Positions 10,087-20,673 are shown, counted from the first letter of the stretch. The stretch is DNA of 64,000 nt from Pectobacterium carotovorum (GCF_033898505.1 NZ_JAXAFK010000006.1:186001-250000), one strand, 5' to 3'. The notes: generated from the letters alone by a model not told the origin. Program-made: numbers and translations.

Positions 10087-11334
10087 CTATGATGGCGTAC
10101 CGTGCTGTGGCGCTGCGTTTTTATTGCGCTTCACCAGTGGAATATGCTTCGCCAGCAGGAGTGCGGTCAGAATCACAAACAGGTGTCCTTCCGTTGAATC
10201 CAACAGGAATGAGTTAAAGAGGTTACCACTTAAATAAATGACCAGAAGGGTAACAAAAATGCTTTTCTCTCGCGGTGGCTGGTTCCACGCGGCAATAGCA
10301 AAGCTAGCCATCCATAGAAGGAATATGACAAGGCCGACGGCACCATTCTGTATCGTTTCCAGTAAATACTGGTTGTGTGGGTTATTTACGCTGTAGCCTG
10401 TTTCAGGGTTGTGGTACCAGAAACTTCCTGCGCCGTTGCCCAACAGCGGAGCCTGCTCAATGAGTTGCGTAGCCTGTAAAATAAATGCGGTTCGTTGCCC
10501 CATTGAACTGTCACAAGCAGAATAGGCATCGCCGGTTTTTTGCTGTAGACAGTTTTGTATTTCGTGGACACCAAGTGTAATGCGTTCGGCTGCACGGTTA
10601 GGAATCGTAAACAACAAGCAAATGACGACAACGCCAGATCCTATCGCGAGCAGGGCCTGACGCGGTTTCAGAGAGAGTAAGGCCCAAGCGGCAATACCTG
10701 CAATAAGGGCGATGTACCCGATTCTGCCTTGCACCATAAACAGTATATTGCAGCAAGCGGCTAGTGCTAATAGCAGGTAACCGATCCGTCCAGATCCCTG
10801 GCTGATTCTGGCTCGCTCAAGCCAGAGAAATACGGCCATGGCCATAAAAAAGTTGTGAGTAATCTGTAACTTAAAAACGGTCGGGTTCGCAGGGTCGATA
10901 TGTCCAGGAAAGAGGTGGAACAAACCGCCAGCTATACTCAGTACAAGGACAATCCCATTTCCCAAGAGAAAGCCGCTGAATAACGCTTTGCTCTGTGCTG
11001 ATTGGAGCACAAAGAATAAAGCAAGAGGCAGGACATACAGCAGCTTCTTGTATTTTTCGACCATCTCCGGCCCTGCCTCATGATGATGAGTGAGCAGGGA
11101 TAGCGCTAATAAGCCGACCATCAATGCGGGAAGGATCACCATTGGATGAATAATCAGCTGACGCCAATACTTCATATCCCGGTATTTCAAGACGCAGATT
11201 AGTGCCAGGACCAACGCGACTTTCAGCAGTTGATTAGAGAGCGGCAGAGAAAGCCCAAGCAAGAAGGCGGTAATGGTGGGGAAATTTCTCTTATCAGCGT
11301 CCGTAAGGAATGCGGGTAAAAAATCAAGTTTCAT
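10087..11334 (-). CDS. waaL: O-antigen ligase family protein
   Basis: WaaL joins undecaprenyl-linked O-antigen to the lipid A core on the periplasmic side of the inner membrane. The 415-residue protein is strongly hydrophobic with about ten to twelve predicted membrane segments, and holds the Wzy_C-type periplasmic region with NNPHNQYLLETIQNG, whose histidine is functionally important in studied ligases, preceded by GNGAGSFWYH. Position inside the waa cluster supports ligase rather than Wzy polymerase. The acceptor and donor sugars cannot be inferred. Confidence 0.87.
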   Translation of the reverse strand: MKLDFLPAFLTDADKRNFPTITAFLLGLSLPLSNQLLKVALVLALICVLKYRDMKYWRQLIIHPMVILPALMVGLLALSLLTHHHEAGPEMVEKYKKLLYVLPLALFFVLQSAQSKALFSGFLLGNGIVLVLSIAGGLFHLFPGHIDPANPTVFKLQITHNFFMAMAVFLWLERARISQGSGRIGYLLLALAACCNILFMVQGRIGYIALIAGIAAWALLSLKPRQALLAIGSGVVVICLLFTIPNRAAERITLGVHEIQNCLQQKTGDAYSACDSSMGQRTAFILQATQLIEQAPLLGNGAGSFWYHNPETGYSVNNPHNQYLLETIQNGAVGLVIFLLWMASFAIAAWNQPPREKSIFVTLLVIYLSGNLFNSFLLDSTEGHLFVILTALLLAKHIPLVKRNKNAAPQHGTPS

Positions 11335-11395
11335 ACAATCTCACAGGTGTAAAAAGCGACTTGTTGGCGTCTTCTTAATTTACATATCAATGGGT

Positions 11396-12481
11396 TTAGG
11401 AAAGCCACTTACTGGTCGCAGCAATCACGTCAGAGACCGGAATGGCGTCAAGGTAACGCTCCTGTGTATTAGTATCAATTTCCTCGGGCTTGGGGAGTGG
11501 GCGATAGTCGCCAGCCCATAACAATGTGTGTGGTGCCTGCCATGGATGCCACTGTTTCAGGTTGCTCGGGCCAAATAGCGCAACAGAAGGGGTTTGTCGT
11601 GCTGCCGCCATGTGCATAGGTGCAGAATCAACGCCAATAAATAACTGTGCTTTATCAATCAGTATCGCGAGTTGAGGTAATTCCAACTGTCCGGTCAGAT
11701 TTACAATTTGTGTCGGGTTTGCCACGTTGTTGATAATCGTTGTCGCTATCTGCAGTTCTTCGGCTGATGTTCCGCCAGCCAGAACAACGCGTTTTCCCTG
11801 ATTTGTCAGATGATCAATTAATGCTGCGAAAGAGAGCGCAGACCAGGTTTTGAACGCCCAGCGAGCGCCTGGGTGGATCAATACATAGTCAGATAAGCTG
11901 TGCTGTTCGAGCAATTGGCTGACATATTTTTCATCTTCCGGTCGCCAGGACATCTTCACTGAGGTGTTCGTCTCAGGAAGTTCCAGGGGCGAGAGGATGG
12001 AAAGATTGTTTAAAACAGTGTGTTGCTCGTTGTACTGCGTCGTTTCAACCAACATATTATGGCAAGACTTCCATAAGAGGTTGTCCCTCTTTGGCCAACT
12101 GAAGCCAATGCTAATCGCAGAAGTGAGGAATTTACAGTAAAGCGCAGCACGCCATTGATCGGAAAGATTGATGATGAGGTCGTATTGTTGTGCTTTCAGC
12201 GCTTTCCAAAGCGTATTTTCTCCATGCCATTGTGCACGGATGCCTTCATGTTTGAGATTTCTGTCAACGGTGAAACAGGTGTGAATATCTGGATTACCGG
12301 AGAGCATGACCTCTGTACCGCTATAAACCAGTACATCAATCTGGGCGCTCTCGTAATGCTGTTTCAGCGTCCCTAATAACGGGGTGGTCAACAAGACGTC
12401 ACCGAAATGCCGTAGTTTGATAACGAGAATTCGCTTAACGCGTTCTCTGGCTAGCCGTTTTTCTTTCGAATGCATATGCAT
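11396..12481 (-). CDS. waaQ: Lipopolysaccharide heptosyltransferase III
   Basis: WaaQ adds the third, branching heptose to the inner core from ADP-heptose. The protein has the GT9 opening RILVIKLRHFGDVLLTTPLL and the C-terminal nucleotide-binding segment FIGVDSAPMHMAAA. Possible starts are TTG at 12487, ATG at 12481 and ATG at 12475; I take the first ATG, giving 361 residues. It lies just downstream of waaC (the stop of waaC is at 12498) and upstream of waaL. Specificity for heptose III rests on similarity and context. Confidence 0.87.
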   Translation of the reverse strand: MHMHSKEKRLARERVKRILVIKLRHFGDVLLTTPLLGTLKQHYESAQIDVLVYSGTEVMLSGNPDIHTCFTVDRNLKHEGIRAQWHGENTLWKALKAQQYDLIINLSDQWRAALYCKFLTSAISIGFSWPKRDNLLWKSCHNMLVETTQYNEQHTVLNNLSILSPLELPETNTSVKMSWRPEDEKYVSQLLEQHSLSDYVLIHPGARWAFKTWSALSFAALIDHLTNQGKRVVLAGGTSAEELQIATTIINNVANPTQIVNLTGQLELPQLAILIDKAQLFIGVDSAPMHMAAARQTPSVALFGPSNLKQWHPWQAPHTLLWAGDYRPLPKPEEIDTNTQERYLDAIPVSDVIAATSKWLS

Positions 12482-12497
12482 TACCAAAACTCGTCGG

Positions 12498-13460
12498 TTA
12501 TATAAGAGATTGTAATTGTTGAAAGATTGCTTGGGGTGAAATTGTATTCATGGAATTGTCACCAGACATTTCCACCACCTGATTCATTCCGTAGCCGCCA
12601 ATCAACCCTGGGTCGGTTGGCCCGTATAAGGTGATGTTGGGACGATCCAGCGCTGCCGTCAGGTGGCTAAGCCCGGTATCGACGGAAACAACGGCTTTGG
12701 CGCCTGCTAATACCTCGGCGACCTGTTGCAGCGTGAGGCGCGGTAAGACCTCAACGTGGGAGAATTCTTCCGCCAGCCGTAATGCGCGCTGGTGCTCATG
12801 TTCCGCTCCCCAGGGGAGTTTGATGCGTAGTCCGCTCGGTGCCAATAGGGCAATCAGTTCACGCCAGTGCGCTTCCGGCCAGTGTTTTTCATCGCGCGTT
12901 GTGGCGTGGAGAAACACCAGATAGCAGTTGGCGTCTGCGGGCGGCTGGGAGAGGAAACGCGAGGCAATCGCATAATCGCCGCGCTCGGCGGGTTTCCGGT
13001 AGCCCAGACTGGCGGCAAACAGCTCTCGTACGCGCTCGACGGCATGCTGCTGACGGCTTATCGGGTGGCGATAGTTATAAAACCAGCTTGCCAGCGGCTC
13101 ACGCGCGCTCTTGCAATCCAGTCCGTGTTTCTTTCCGTTAGCGAGTCGCGTCACCAGCAGCGCGCTTTTAATCAGCCCTTGCGCATCAATGACGGCATCA
13201 TAGCGGTGCTGGCGTAGTTGGCGTTTAAATTCTGCACGTTCCTGACGTATCGGGGCGCTGAACCAGCTTTTGCGCCAGCGGCGTATCGCCACTGGAATCA
13301 CGCGGGAAACCGCCGGGTGCCAGCTGGGAATCTGCGCGAAACCTTCTTCAACCACCCAGTCGAATTGAATACCGGGAATCACCTGCATGGCATCGGTCAA
13401 GGCTGGCAACGTATGCAGCACATCACCCATCGACGATGTTTTCACGATCAGCACTCTCAT
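12498..13460 (-). CDS. waaC: Lipopolysaccharide heptosyltransferase I
   Basis: WaaC transfers the first L-glycero-D-manno-heptose from ADP-heptose to Kdo2-lipid A. The 320 residues begin MRVLIVKTSSMGDVLHTLPAL, the WaaC signature start, and end with the VVSVDTGLSHLTAALDRP nucleotide-sugar-binding segment. The ATG overlaps the waaF stop codon (ATGA), so the two are translationally coupled in hldD-waaF-waaC order, as in E. coli. Confidence 0.96.
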   Translation of the reverse strand: MRVLIVKTSSMGDVLHTLPALTDAMQVIPGIQFDWVVEEGFAQIPSWHPAVSRVIPVAIRRWRKSWFSAPIRQERAEFKRQLRQHRYDAVIDAQGLIKSALLVTRLANGKKHGLDCKSAREPLASWFYNYRHPISRQQHAVERVRELFAASLGYRKPAERGDYAIASRFLSQPPADANCYLVFLHATTRDEKHWPEAHWRELIALLAPSGLRIKLPWGAEHEHQRALRLAEEFSHVEVLPRLTLQQVAEVLAGAKAVVSVDTGLSHLTAALDRPNITLYGPTDPGLIGGYGMNQVVEMSGDNSMNTISPQAIFQQLQSLI

Positions 13461-14560
13461 GCGTCAGCTCCCGGCACCCGGTTTTCTTCTGGAACGAGAC
13501 TTTCTCTTGGAGTGAGACTGTCTTTTGTAACGATATAGTTATCCAGTGCGCTGATCACGCGTTCGGGCTGAATGTCGATCAAACTCTGGTGATAACCCTG
13601 TTCGGCATCCCCTTTGCGTACCCGGTGATAGCCTGTGATCAGCCGAATCACCTCGGCCTGATGGGACAGCGGCGGGGTAAAATCGGGGCTGCTCGGGCCA
13701 TAAAGCGCGACAAGCGGACGATGAAGCGCTGCGGCAACGTGCATGAGCCCGGAGTCGTTGCTGACGACGGCGTGACAGGCGGCGATCAGCACCACCGCCT
13801 GTTCCAGCGAGGTTTTCCCCGCCAGATTGGCGCAATGCTGTCGAGCGTCTTCCGTCAACCCCTGAAGGATATCGTCACAGGCTGAACGGTCATTGGCGGA
13901 ACCGAATAGCGCGATCTGGTAGCCGCGTTCAATCAGCGTTTGCGCCAGCGCAGCATAGTGATAATGCGGCCACCGTTTAGCGGGGCCGAATTCTGCCCCG
14001 GGGCAAAAGCCGATGATGGGGCGTGTATCGCTGAGATCGAAGGCCTGCATCATGTCCGCAATTTCGGCCTGATTGACCTGCAACTGTGGCCACAGTAACG
14101 GCTGCGGCAGATCCTCGGCACGACGAATACGGCTACGATCGTAGGCTAATGCGGCGTAACGCTGAACCATCAGCGGAAATGCGGCCTTATCCAGCACGCG
14201 TAAGTCGTTCAGCAGCCCGTAACGCATTTCGCCGCGCCAGCCTGTACGCTGCGGAATGTTGGCAAAGAACGGGACCAGCGCGGATTTAAAGGAGTTGGGC
14301 AGCACGTAAGCGCGATCGTAGCCTGCATCGCGCAGCGATACGCCAAGACGGCGACGTTCGCCCAGTTCTAGGGCGCCGTGACCGAGCGGCATGGCTAACG
14401 CCTGATTGACTTCCGGCATACGTGCCAGCAGCGGACGGCACCAGGCTGGTGCCATCACGTCAATAACCGCTTCCGGGTGTTCAGCCTTCAGGGTGCGATA
14501 AAGGCTGTGCGACATCATCATATCGCCGACCCAGGAAGGGCCGATGACCAAAATTTTCAT
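13457..14560 (-). CDS. waaF: ADP-heptose:LPS heptosyltransferase II
   Basis: WaaF adds the second heptose to the inner core. The protein starts MKILVIGPSWVGDMMMSHSLY and carries the GAEFGPAKRWP motif and the VVSNDSGLMHVAAALHRP segment of GT9 enzymes. At 367 residues it is about 19 longer than E. coli WaaF. The excess is a C-terminal tail (SLTPRESLVPEENRVPGADA) encoded by imperfect short tandem repeats at about 13462-13525. Its stop overlaps the waaC start by four bases. Confidence 0.96.
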   Translation of the reverse strand: MKILVIGPSWVGDMMMSHSLYRTLKAEHPEAVIDVMAPAWCRPLLARMPEVNQALAMPLGHGALELGERRRLGVSLRDAGYDRAYVLPNSFKSALVPFFANIPQRTGWRGEMRYGLLNDLRVLDKAAFPLMVQRYAALAYDRSRIRRAEDLPQPLLWPQLQVNQAEIADMMQAFDLSDTRPIIGFCPGAEFGPAKRWPHYHYAALAQTLIERGYQIALFGSANDRSACDDILQGLTEDARQHCANLAGKTSLEQAVVLIAACHAVVSNDSGLMHVAAALHRPLVALYGPSSPDFTPPLSHQAEVIRLITGYHRVRKGDAEQGYHQSLIDIQPERVISALDNYIVTKDSLTPRESLVPEENRVPGADA

Positions 14561-14583
14561 ACCGCTTATGAATCCTTATTTGG

Positions 14584-15516
14584 TTAAACGGTACGGTTCA
14601 GCCAGGCCATATATTCCGCTACGCCTTCGGCGACGGTTTTGAACGGCTTGTCATAACCTGCTGCACGCAAGTTGGTGAGGTCAGCCTGGGTGTAAGCCTG
14701 ATAGCGGCCTTTCAGCTTCTCGGGGAACTCAATGTATTCCACGCTGCCTTTTTTGTGAAAAGCAAGCGTCGCGTCGGCGACAGCCTGGAAGGATTCGGCG
14801 CGGCCGGTACCGCAGTTGAAGATGCCGGAAACACCGTTTTGCCAGAACCACAGGTTGACGGCGGCGACATCACCGACGTAGATGAAGTCACGTTGGAAGT
14901 TCTCGCTACCGGAAAACAGCTTCGGATTTTCACCCTGATTAATCTGGTTATTCAGGTGGAATGCGACACTTGCCATGCTGCCTTTGTGGCCTTCGCGCGG
15001 TCCGTAGACGTTGAAATAGCGGAAGCCGCAGATCTGCGATTCTGCTTCAGGGAGAATTTCGCGCACGTACTGATCGAACAGGAATTTGGAGTAGCCATAG
15101 ACGTTCAGCGGCTGCTCGTACTGACGTTCTTCGATAAAGTTATCGTTGCGACCACCGTAGGTCGCGGCAGAAGAGGCATACAGGAACGGAATGTTGCGAT
15201 CGAGGCAATAGTGCAGCACGTCTTTAGAATACTGATAGTTGTTATCCATCATGTACTTGCCATCCCACTCGGTGGTGGAAGAGCAGGCACCTTCATGGAA
15301 TACGGCATCGATATCGCCCAGATCGTCGCCTGCAACGATGCTGGCGATGAAGTCTTCCTTATCCATGTAATCTGCGATGTCCAGATCGACCAGATTGACG
15401 AATTTGGTGCCGTCTTTCAGGTTATCGACAACCAGGATGTCCCGATAGCCGATGTCATTCAGAGATTTTACGATATTGCTGCCGATAAAACCGGCACCGC
15501 CAGTAACGATAATCAT
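14584..15516 (-). CDS. hldD: ADP-L-glycero-D-manno-heptose 6-epimerase
   Basis: HldD converts ADP-D-glycero-D-manno-heptose to the L-glycero form used by WaaC, WaaF and WaaQ. The protein starts [16 protein letters not shown], the NAD(P)-binding glycine motif of short-chain dehydrogenases, and has the catalytic YGYSK. The ATG at 15516 gives 310 residues, the E. coli length; the frame stays open to 15561 but that extension is not conserved. It is the first gene of the waaF-waaC side of the cluster, with a 23-base gap to waaF. Confidence 0.97.
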   Translation of the reverse strand: MIIVTGGAGFIGSNIVKSLNDIGYRDILVVDNLKDGTKFVNLVDLDIADYMDKEDFIASIVAGDDLGDIDAVFHEGACSSTTEWDGKYMMDNNYQYSKDVLHYCLDRNIPFLYASSAATYGGRNDNFIEERQYEQPLNVYGYSKFLFDQYVREILPEAESQICGFRYFNVYGPREGHKGSMASVAFHLNNQINQGENPKLFSGSENFQRDFIYVGDVAAVNLWFWQNGVSGIFNCGTGRAESFQAVADATLAFHKKGSVEYIEFPEKLKGRYQAYTQADLTNLRAAGYDKPFKTVAEGVAEYMAWLNRTV

Positions 15517-15758
15517 GGGCGCGACCTTTGTTAATCTTGCTGGTGAGGCACCGCGCCCCACACTGTTTATGACCGCTATAATAGCATTTCATTTTACCGC
15601 AAGCAGCCAGAGCTTAATTTATCCCGTGTTGCCCCAACTTTTTTAAGATGATTCAGGCCGTGACGAAGCCAGCATTTTCAGACTGTTTACCCCGCATTTC
15701 TGCCCACATCCGCTAGCTTAAAAACCATAAAGCGATCTTTTTATGGGAGAGTAACGCT

Positions 15759-16955
15759 ATGCCTGCCGCGTTTTATCAACAACTTACTACACAAATTATG
15801 GCAGCACGCACCGAAGGGGTGTTTAAAGAGGAGCGCATTATTACCTCTGCGCAGCAGGCTGAAATCGAGGTGATGGACAGCAACCGCCTGCTCAACTTCT
15901 GTGCCAATAATTATCTTGGTCTGGCAGATAGCCCAGAGCTGATTGCCGCTGCCAAAGCTGGATTAGACAGCCACGGTTTTGGCATGGCATCGGTGCGCTT
16001 TATCTGCGGCACGCAGGATATCCACAAGCAGCTGGAGCGTAAGCTGGCGGATTTTCTGGGAATGGATGACGCGATTCTCTATTCCTCCTGTTTTGATGCC
16101 AACGGCGGGCTATTTGAAACGCTGATGGAAGCGGAGGATGCGATTATTTCCGATGCGCTCAATCATGCCTCAATCATCGACGGTATTCGGCTATCGAAGG
16201 CGCGACGCTACCGCTATGCCAATAACGATATGAGTCAGTTGGAAGCGCAACTGCAACTGGCCAGAGCGGAAGGGGCAAGACACATCATGATCGCCACCGA
16301 CGGCGTGTTCTCGATGGATGGCGTGATTGCCGATTTGCAGGGAATTTGCGATCTGGCGGATCGTTATGATGCGCTAGTGATGGTTGATGATTCCCATGCG
16401 GTGGGGTTTGTGGGCGAACAAGGGCGCGGAACGCATGAACACCGTGGGGTGATGGATCGCGTCGACATCATTACCGGGACGCTAGGCAAGGCGCTGGGGG
16501 GCGCGTCGGGGGGGTATACGGCGGGCAGACATGAGGTGATCGACTGGCTGCGCCAGCGCTCTCGACCCTATCTGTTTTCCAACTCGCTTGCGCCTGCGAT
16601 TGTCACCGCATCGCTCAGCGTTCTCGATCTGCTGGAACAGAGTGGCGAACGGCGTGAACGTCTGTGGGCAAACGCTCGCCTGTTCCGTGAAAAGATGGCT
16701 GCCGCAGGGTTTACGTTGGCGGGAGCCGATCACGCCATTATTCCCGTGATGCTGGGCGAGGCGCAGCTGGCGCAGGATTTTGCGCAGGCGCTACAGCGGG
16801 AAGGTGTGTACGTCGCCGGCTTTTTCTATCCCGTAGTTCCCCTCGGTCAGGCGCGTATCCGCACTCAAATGTCGGCCGCCCATACGCCGCAGCAAATTCA
16901 ATTCGCCGTCGAGGCTTTTACCCGCGTGGGCAAACGTCTGGGTGTAATCATCTGA
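15759..16955 (+). CDS. kbl: 2-amino-3-ketobutyrate coenzyme A ligase (glycine C-acetyltransferase)
   Basis: Kbl cleaves 2-amino-3-ketobutyrate with CoA to glycine and acetyl-CoA, the second step of threonine breakdown. The 398 residues are a typical alpha-oxoamine synthase: [12 protein letters not shown] near the N-terminus, [10 protein letters not shown] in the middle, and the pyridoxal-phosphate lysine in [10 protein letters not shown]. The start has a GGGAGAG Shine-Dalgarno. tdh follows after 10 bases, so the two form the kbl-tdh operon, which in E. coli is controlled by Lrp and leucine. Confidence 0.98.
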   Translation: MPAAFYQQLTTQIMAARTEGVFKEERIITSAQQAEIEVMDSNRLLNFCANNYLGLADSPELIAAAKAGLDSHGFGMASVRFICGTQDIHKQLERKLADFLGMDDAILYSSCFDANGGLFETLMEAEDAIISDALNHASIIDGIRLSKARRYRYANNDMSQLEAQLQLARAEGARHIMIATDGVFSMDGVIADLQGICDLADRYDALVMVDDSHAVGFVGEQGRGTHEHRGVMDRVDIITGTLGKALGGASGGYTAGRHEVIDWLRQRSRPYLFSNSLAPAIVTASLSVLDLLEQSGERRERLWANARLFREKMAAAGFTLAGADHAIIPVMLGEAQLAQDFAQALQREGVYVAGFFYPVVPLGQARIRTQMSAAHTPQQIQFAVEAFTRVGKRLGVII

Positions 16956-16965
16956 GGAAACCGTC

Positions 16966-17997
16966 ATGAAAGCATTGGCAAAACTGCGGCCGGAAGAGGG
17001 CATCTGGATGGTGGATTCCCCCACGCCGGGGCTCGGGCATAACGACATCATGATTAAAATCCGTAAAAGCGCGATTTGCGGAACGGATGTGCATATCTAT
17101 AACTGGGACGAATGGTCGCAGAAGACCATTCCCGTTCCGATGGTTGTTGGGCATGAGTACGTTGGTGAAATTGTCGCTATCGGTCAGGAAGTTAACGGTT
17201 TTCATATTGGCGATCGGGTCTCCGGCGAAGGCCATATTACCTGCGGCTACTGCCGTAACTGCCGTGCCGGGCGACGTCATTTATGCCGCAATGCCATCGG
17301 CGTCGGGGTCAATCGCCCCGGTTCGTTCGCGGAATATCTGGTGATTCCTGCCTACAACGCGTTTCGCATTCCCGACAATATTTCTGACGAACTGGCTGCC
17401 ATTTTCGATCCCTTCGGCAACGCGGTGCATACCGCGCTTTCCTTTGATTTAGTGGGGGAAGATGTCTTGATTGCCGGCGCAGGGCCGATAGGCATGATGG
17501 CGGCGGCGGTGTGCCGTCACGTTGGCGCAAGGAATGTCGTCATTACCGATGTCAATGCGTACCGACTGGAGCTGGCCAGTAAAATGGGGGCTACACGTGC
17601 CGTCAATGTGGCACAGGAAAATCTGGCTGACGTGATGATCGAGCTGGGCATGACCGAGGGGTTTGATATCGGCCTGGAGATGTCCGGTGCGCCAGCGGCC
17701 TTTCGCGCCATGCTGAAAGCGATGAATCACGGTGGACGCATCGCCATGCTGGGTATTCCGCACGAACCGATGTCGATTGACTGGGGAGAGGTGATTTTTA
17801 AAGGACTGTTTATCAAAGGTATCTACGGACGGGAAATGTTCGAAACCTGGTACAAAATGTCGGCGCTGATTCAGTCCGGGTTGGATTTATCTCCGATTAT
17901 TACCCACCGCTTTCACATTGATGAGTTTCAGAAAGGCTTTGATGCCATGCGCTCGGGTCAGTCGGGCAAGGTTATTCTCAATTGGGATGAAATATAA
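16966..17997 (+). CDS. tdh: L-threonine 3-dehydrogenase
   Basis: Tdh oxidises L-threonine to 2-amino-3-ketobutyrate with NAD+. This zinc-dependent medium-chain dehydrogenase keeps the catalytic-zinc motif CGTDVH with the downstream GHEYVGEI, and the structural-zinc lobe [15 protein letters not shown]. The Rossmann motif is [10 protein letters not shown]. At 343 residues it is two longer than E. coli Tdh. It follows kbl by 10 bases and converges on yibQ. Confidence 0.98.
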   Translation: MKALAKLRPEEGIWMVDSPTPGLGHNDIMIKIRKSAICGTDVHIYNWDEWSQKTIPVPMVVGHEYVGEIVAIGQEVNGFHIGDRVSGEGHITCGYCRNCRAGRRHLCRNAIGVGVNRPGSFAEYLVIPAYNAFRIPDNISDELAAIFDPFGNAVHTALSFDLVGEDVLIAGAGPIGMMAAAVCRHVGARNVVITDVNAYRLELASKMGATRAVNVAQENLADVMIELGMTEGFDIGLEMSGAPAAFRAMLKAMNHGGRIAMLGIPHEPMSIDWGEVIFKGLFIKGIYGREMFETWYKMSALIQSGLDLSPIITHRFHIDEFQKGFDAMRSGQSGKVILNWDEI

Positions 17998-18048
17998 CCC
18001 TGCCGTGACGAATTCGTGCGATGGCAAAAGGGAAACGCACGCTCGGCG

Positions 18049-18996
18049 TTACGGCTGCGCGGGCGTTTCGGTCTCGGCTGGTGCCACCCAGGTCTGCCAG
18101 CGGTGCTTGATAAACATCACTGGGGCGCTTTCCTGAATGCCGCTGCTCACCAGCCTGAAGAACACATCGTTCTTCGCCGGTTCCGGCGGCTGCTTGACCC
18201 GACACTGCTGTATGCCACGGAACGGATTACGCGGTTTGGCTGGCTGCTGTGGCTGAGGCTCGTACTGCCGCGTCGGCTCATTCAGCAACTGGCTGGGGCG
18301 GACTAAGATAATATCGGCATCCAGCGTGGGTAGCATCTGCTGCAAGACGCGGATGGTTGACGGATGTGGATGCCCGATAGCGATGGCGGAACCGCTACGG
18401 CGGGCGATTTGTACTGCGCGAGTAAACTGCTTACGGATCTCGGCTTCGTTTTGCGAATCATCCAGGAAGACTTTGCGTTTGATGACTTTGACGCCCGTTC
18501 CTGCTGCCGCCTGACTCGATTGGCTGCTGCCAATGGTCATGCTATCAAGGAAATAGAGCTGGTAGGCGCTCAGCGCCTGCATGACTTTTTGCATGCCGGG
18601 CAGGCTGGCGGTCATCGCGCTGCCCATGTGGTTGTTCAACCCCACGGCGTAAGGCACGTTATTGACCGATTGGCGAATAATGCGCTGAATTTCGTCACTG
18701 CTCATGTCCGGGCGTAACGTGTCACGCTCCAGCGGCTGCTTGCTCATCGGGGCCATTGGCAGATGAATCAATACCTCTCGCCCTTGTTGGTGAGCTTTGG
18801 TTGCCATTTCACGGGCGTATGGCGCGTTGGGCAATACCGCGACGGAAATCGCCGTTGGCATTGCCAGAATCTGGTTCTCATTATGCGGGCGATAGCCGAA
18901 ATCATCGATGACGATGGAAAGTTTTCCGGCTAGTGCCAAAGGAGACAGAGTGAGCAGACCCAATGCCAGTAACGGTGTTTTGGTTAAATATGACAA
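18049..18996 (-). CDS. yibQ: Divergent polysaccharide deacetylase family protein YibQ
   Basis: YibQ is a secreted member of the divergent polysaccharide deacetylase family; its biochemical role is not settled. A signal peptide (KTPLLALGLLTLSPLALA) precedes the domain start KLSIVIDDFGYRPHN. Conserved NNHMGS and HPHPSTIRVL stretches follow. Two TTG starts are possible, 19014 and 18996; the latter lies just after the envC stop and has GGGAAG at good spacing. The C-terminal 70 residues are proline- and glutamine-rich. It lies downstream of envC as in E. coli, suggesting an envelope role. Confidence 0.88.
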   Translation of the reverse strand: MSYLTKTPLLALGLLTLSPLALAGKLSIVIDDFGYRPHNENQILAMPTAISVAVLPNAPYAREMATKAHQQGREVLIHLPMAPMSKQPLERDTLRPDMSSDEIQRIIRQSVNNVPYAVGLNNHMGSAMTASLPGMQKVMQALSAYQLYFLDSMTIGSSQSSQAAAGTGVKVIKRKVFLDDSQNEAEIRKQFTRAVQIARRSGSAIAIGHPHPSTIRVLQQMLPTLDADIILVRPSQLLNEPTRQYEPQPQQPAKPRNPFRGIQQCRVKQPPEPAKNDVFFRLVSSGIQESAPVMFIKHRWQTWVAPAETETPAQP

Positions 18997-18998
18997 GA

Positions 18999-20300
18999 CT
19001 ATCTTCCCAGCCAAGGTTGTGGATTGACCGCCTGACCCTGACGACGGATTTCAAAATACAGCCCGGGCTGGCTCTGCCCGCCGCTGGTACCAACCAGCGC
19101 AATAGGTTGACCGGCTTTGACCTGAGCGCCAACGGAGACCAGCGCGCTCTGGTTATAGCCGTACAGGCTCATATCGCCTTTACCATGCTGCACAACAACG
19201 ACCAGCCCGTAGCCCTGTAGCCAGTCGGCCATCAGTACAGTACCGTCGGCGATGGCTTTCACTTCCGTTCCTTCCGGCGCGGCAATCACCAGGCCTTTCC
19301 AGCGCAGTTCGCCCTGTAGCGGTTCGCCGAAACGGTGCTCGATACGGCCATTAACTGGCCAGATGGCTTGACCTGAAGGTCGCCCTAAACCGCCGGTGCG
19401 GGCCATGAGTGAGCGTTCACCTTCAGTGGGTTTGTAGCTGCTGCCGCTGCGTTTGGCCTGTTCTTCTTTGGCGCGAACTTTGGCGGCCTCACGCGCTTCC
19501 CGTTCGGCGCGGGCTTTCGCTTCTCGCTCGGCGCGAGCGATCTGGTCGCGCAATCGGGTTTCATTCTGGCGCAGCTCCGTCAACTGCTGCCGATCTTTTT
19601 CCAGCGAACTTTCCAGCGTCGACAGCGTTTTTTTCCGATCGGACTGCGCCTGCTCCAGCGTCTGCTGTTGCTGCTGTTGGTCACTCAGCAGCGTTTTTTG
19701 CTGCGTCTGTTTTTGTTCCAACTGACGTTTTTGGTCAGCCAGCTCCACGCGGGTTTGCTGCAACTCGTGGATGGATTTCTGGCGGGCTTCATTCAGGTAG
19801 CCGAAGTAGGCGAGGATGCGCTCGTTGCGCTGGCTTTCCTCTCCGCTCAGCATTAATTGCAGCGCGCTGTGCTGGCCTTGCCGGAAGGCGGCGTCAAGCT
19901 GGCGGGAGAGCAGCGTTTGTTGCTTATCCTGCTGAGATTGCAGTTTTGCGATAGAGGCGCTGAGGCCGGTTAATTCTTTATTTAGCGTGGACAGCGTATT
20001 GCGCGTTTCATGCAGTTGACGACTGGCCTGAGAGATCGACTGCTCCTGCTTTTTCAACTGCTGGACTAACGCACTGCGCTGCTTTTGCTGCTCTTGGACG
20101 CTTTTTTCTTTTGCGGCGATATCTTGTTGCAGAGTCTTGAGCTGCGCCTGATTATCTTCCGCCTGGCCGAGCGCGGGCAACAGCAAAACGCCAACGCAGA
20201 GTGCGCTGACGCAGCGGGTGAGTAGCCTTTGTAATGCGGATAAATGGCGATCGGCGCTACATGCCACTCGACTCTGTACAAATAACGCGTTTTTACTCAT
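18999..20300 (-). CDS. envC: Murein hydrolase activator EnvC
   Basis: EnvC is a periplasmic divisome factor that activates amidases AmiA and AmiB during cell separation. After an N-terminal signal segment (SALCVGVLLLPALGQA, cleaved near residue 47) comes a long Gln/Lys/Glu-rich coiled coil (about residues 50-290) and a C-terminal LytM domain. That domain is degenerate: GLYFEIR stands where active M23 peptidases have a His-x-His, as expected for a non-catalytic activator. The 433 residues compare with about 419 in E. coli. In E. coli gpmI is directly upstream; here there is none. Confidence 0.96.
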   Translation of the reverse strand: MSKNALFVQSRVACSADRHLSALQRLLTRCVSALCVGVLLLPALGQAEDNQAQLKTLQQDIAAKEKSVQEQQKQRSALVQQLKKQEQSISQASRQLHETRNTLSTLNKELTGLSASIAKLQSQQDKQQTLLSRQLDAAFRQGQHSALQLMLSGEESQRNERILAYFGYLNEARQKSIHELQQTRVELADQKRQLEQKQTQQKTLLSDQQQQQQTLEQAQSDRKKTLSTLESSLEKDRQQLTELRQNETRLRDQIARAEREAKARAEREAREAAKVRAKEEQAKRSGSSYKPTEGERSLMARTGGLGRPSGQAIWPVNGRIEHRFGEPLQGELRWKGLVIAAPEGTEVKAIADGTVLMADWLQGYGLVVVVQHGKGDMSLYGYNQSALVSVGAQVKAGQPIALVGTSGGQSQPGLYFEIRRQGQAVNPQPWLGR

Positions 20301-20673
20301 AGCGGTGAATTATTCCACGATGAACAGCGGCTTACCAGTTGTCTCTTGTCTGATTTCTATTTCCAGACGTGACAAGCATGGCACAAAGACGGGCATCTAT
20401 GCGTATCAATAATGGATAAATGGAAAGCTCTGCGCATAAAATGGGGGAATGGCATTATTTGGTACGCCAGTTTCTGTGGCTGCTGTCTCTGGCTGGTGCC
20501 TGTGTGGGCCTGCGTCGGGATAGCGTCAAACCTCTATCCTGGAATTTTTTGGGTATCGCGCCGCAGATTCGATACGCTATGTTGGCTTACTGGCTGTAAT
20601 TGCCGTATCGCGCAGGTATACTCAGGAACCTTATATTTTTGTTGATTAACTGATCCGGGAGTCGTTACACCCC
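20301..20673. other. Gene-poor region between divergent envC and yibN
   Basis: This 373-base stretch should hold the envC and yibN promoters. A 77-codon open frame at 20412-20645 (+) lacks a convincing ribosome binding site and any recognisable domain, so I do not call it a gene. A TATACT hexamer near 20616 may be a -10 box for yibN, without a good -35 partner. I see no remnant of gpmI, which lies here in E. coli. Confidence 0.5.

Noticed and set aside
14755..15534. 259-codon frame antisense to hldD
   Set aside because: Shadow of hldD; no start signals or domain.
15517..15758. JUMPstart/ops sequence upstream of hldD
   Set aside because: Searched for GGCGGTAG-type motif in the leader on both strands and did not find one.
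20412..20645. 77-codon frame between envC and yibN
   Set aside because: Trp/Cys-rich, no Shine-Dalgarno, no recognised family; more likely untranslated control region.
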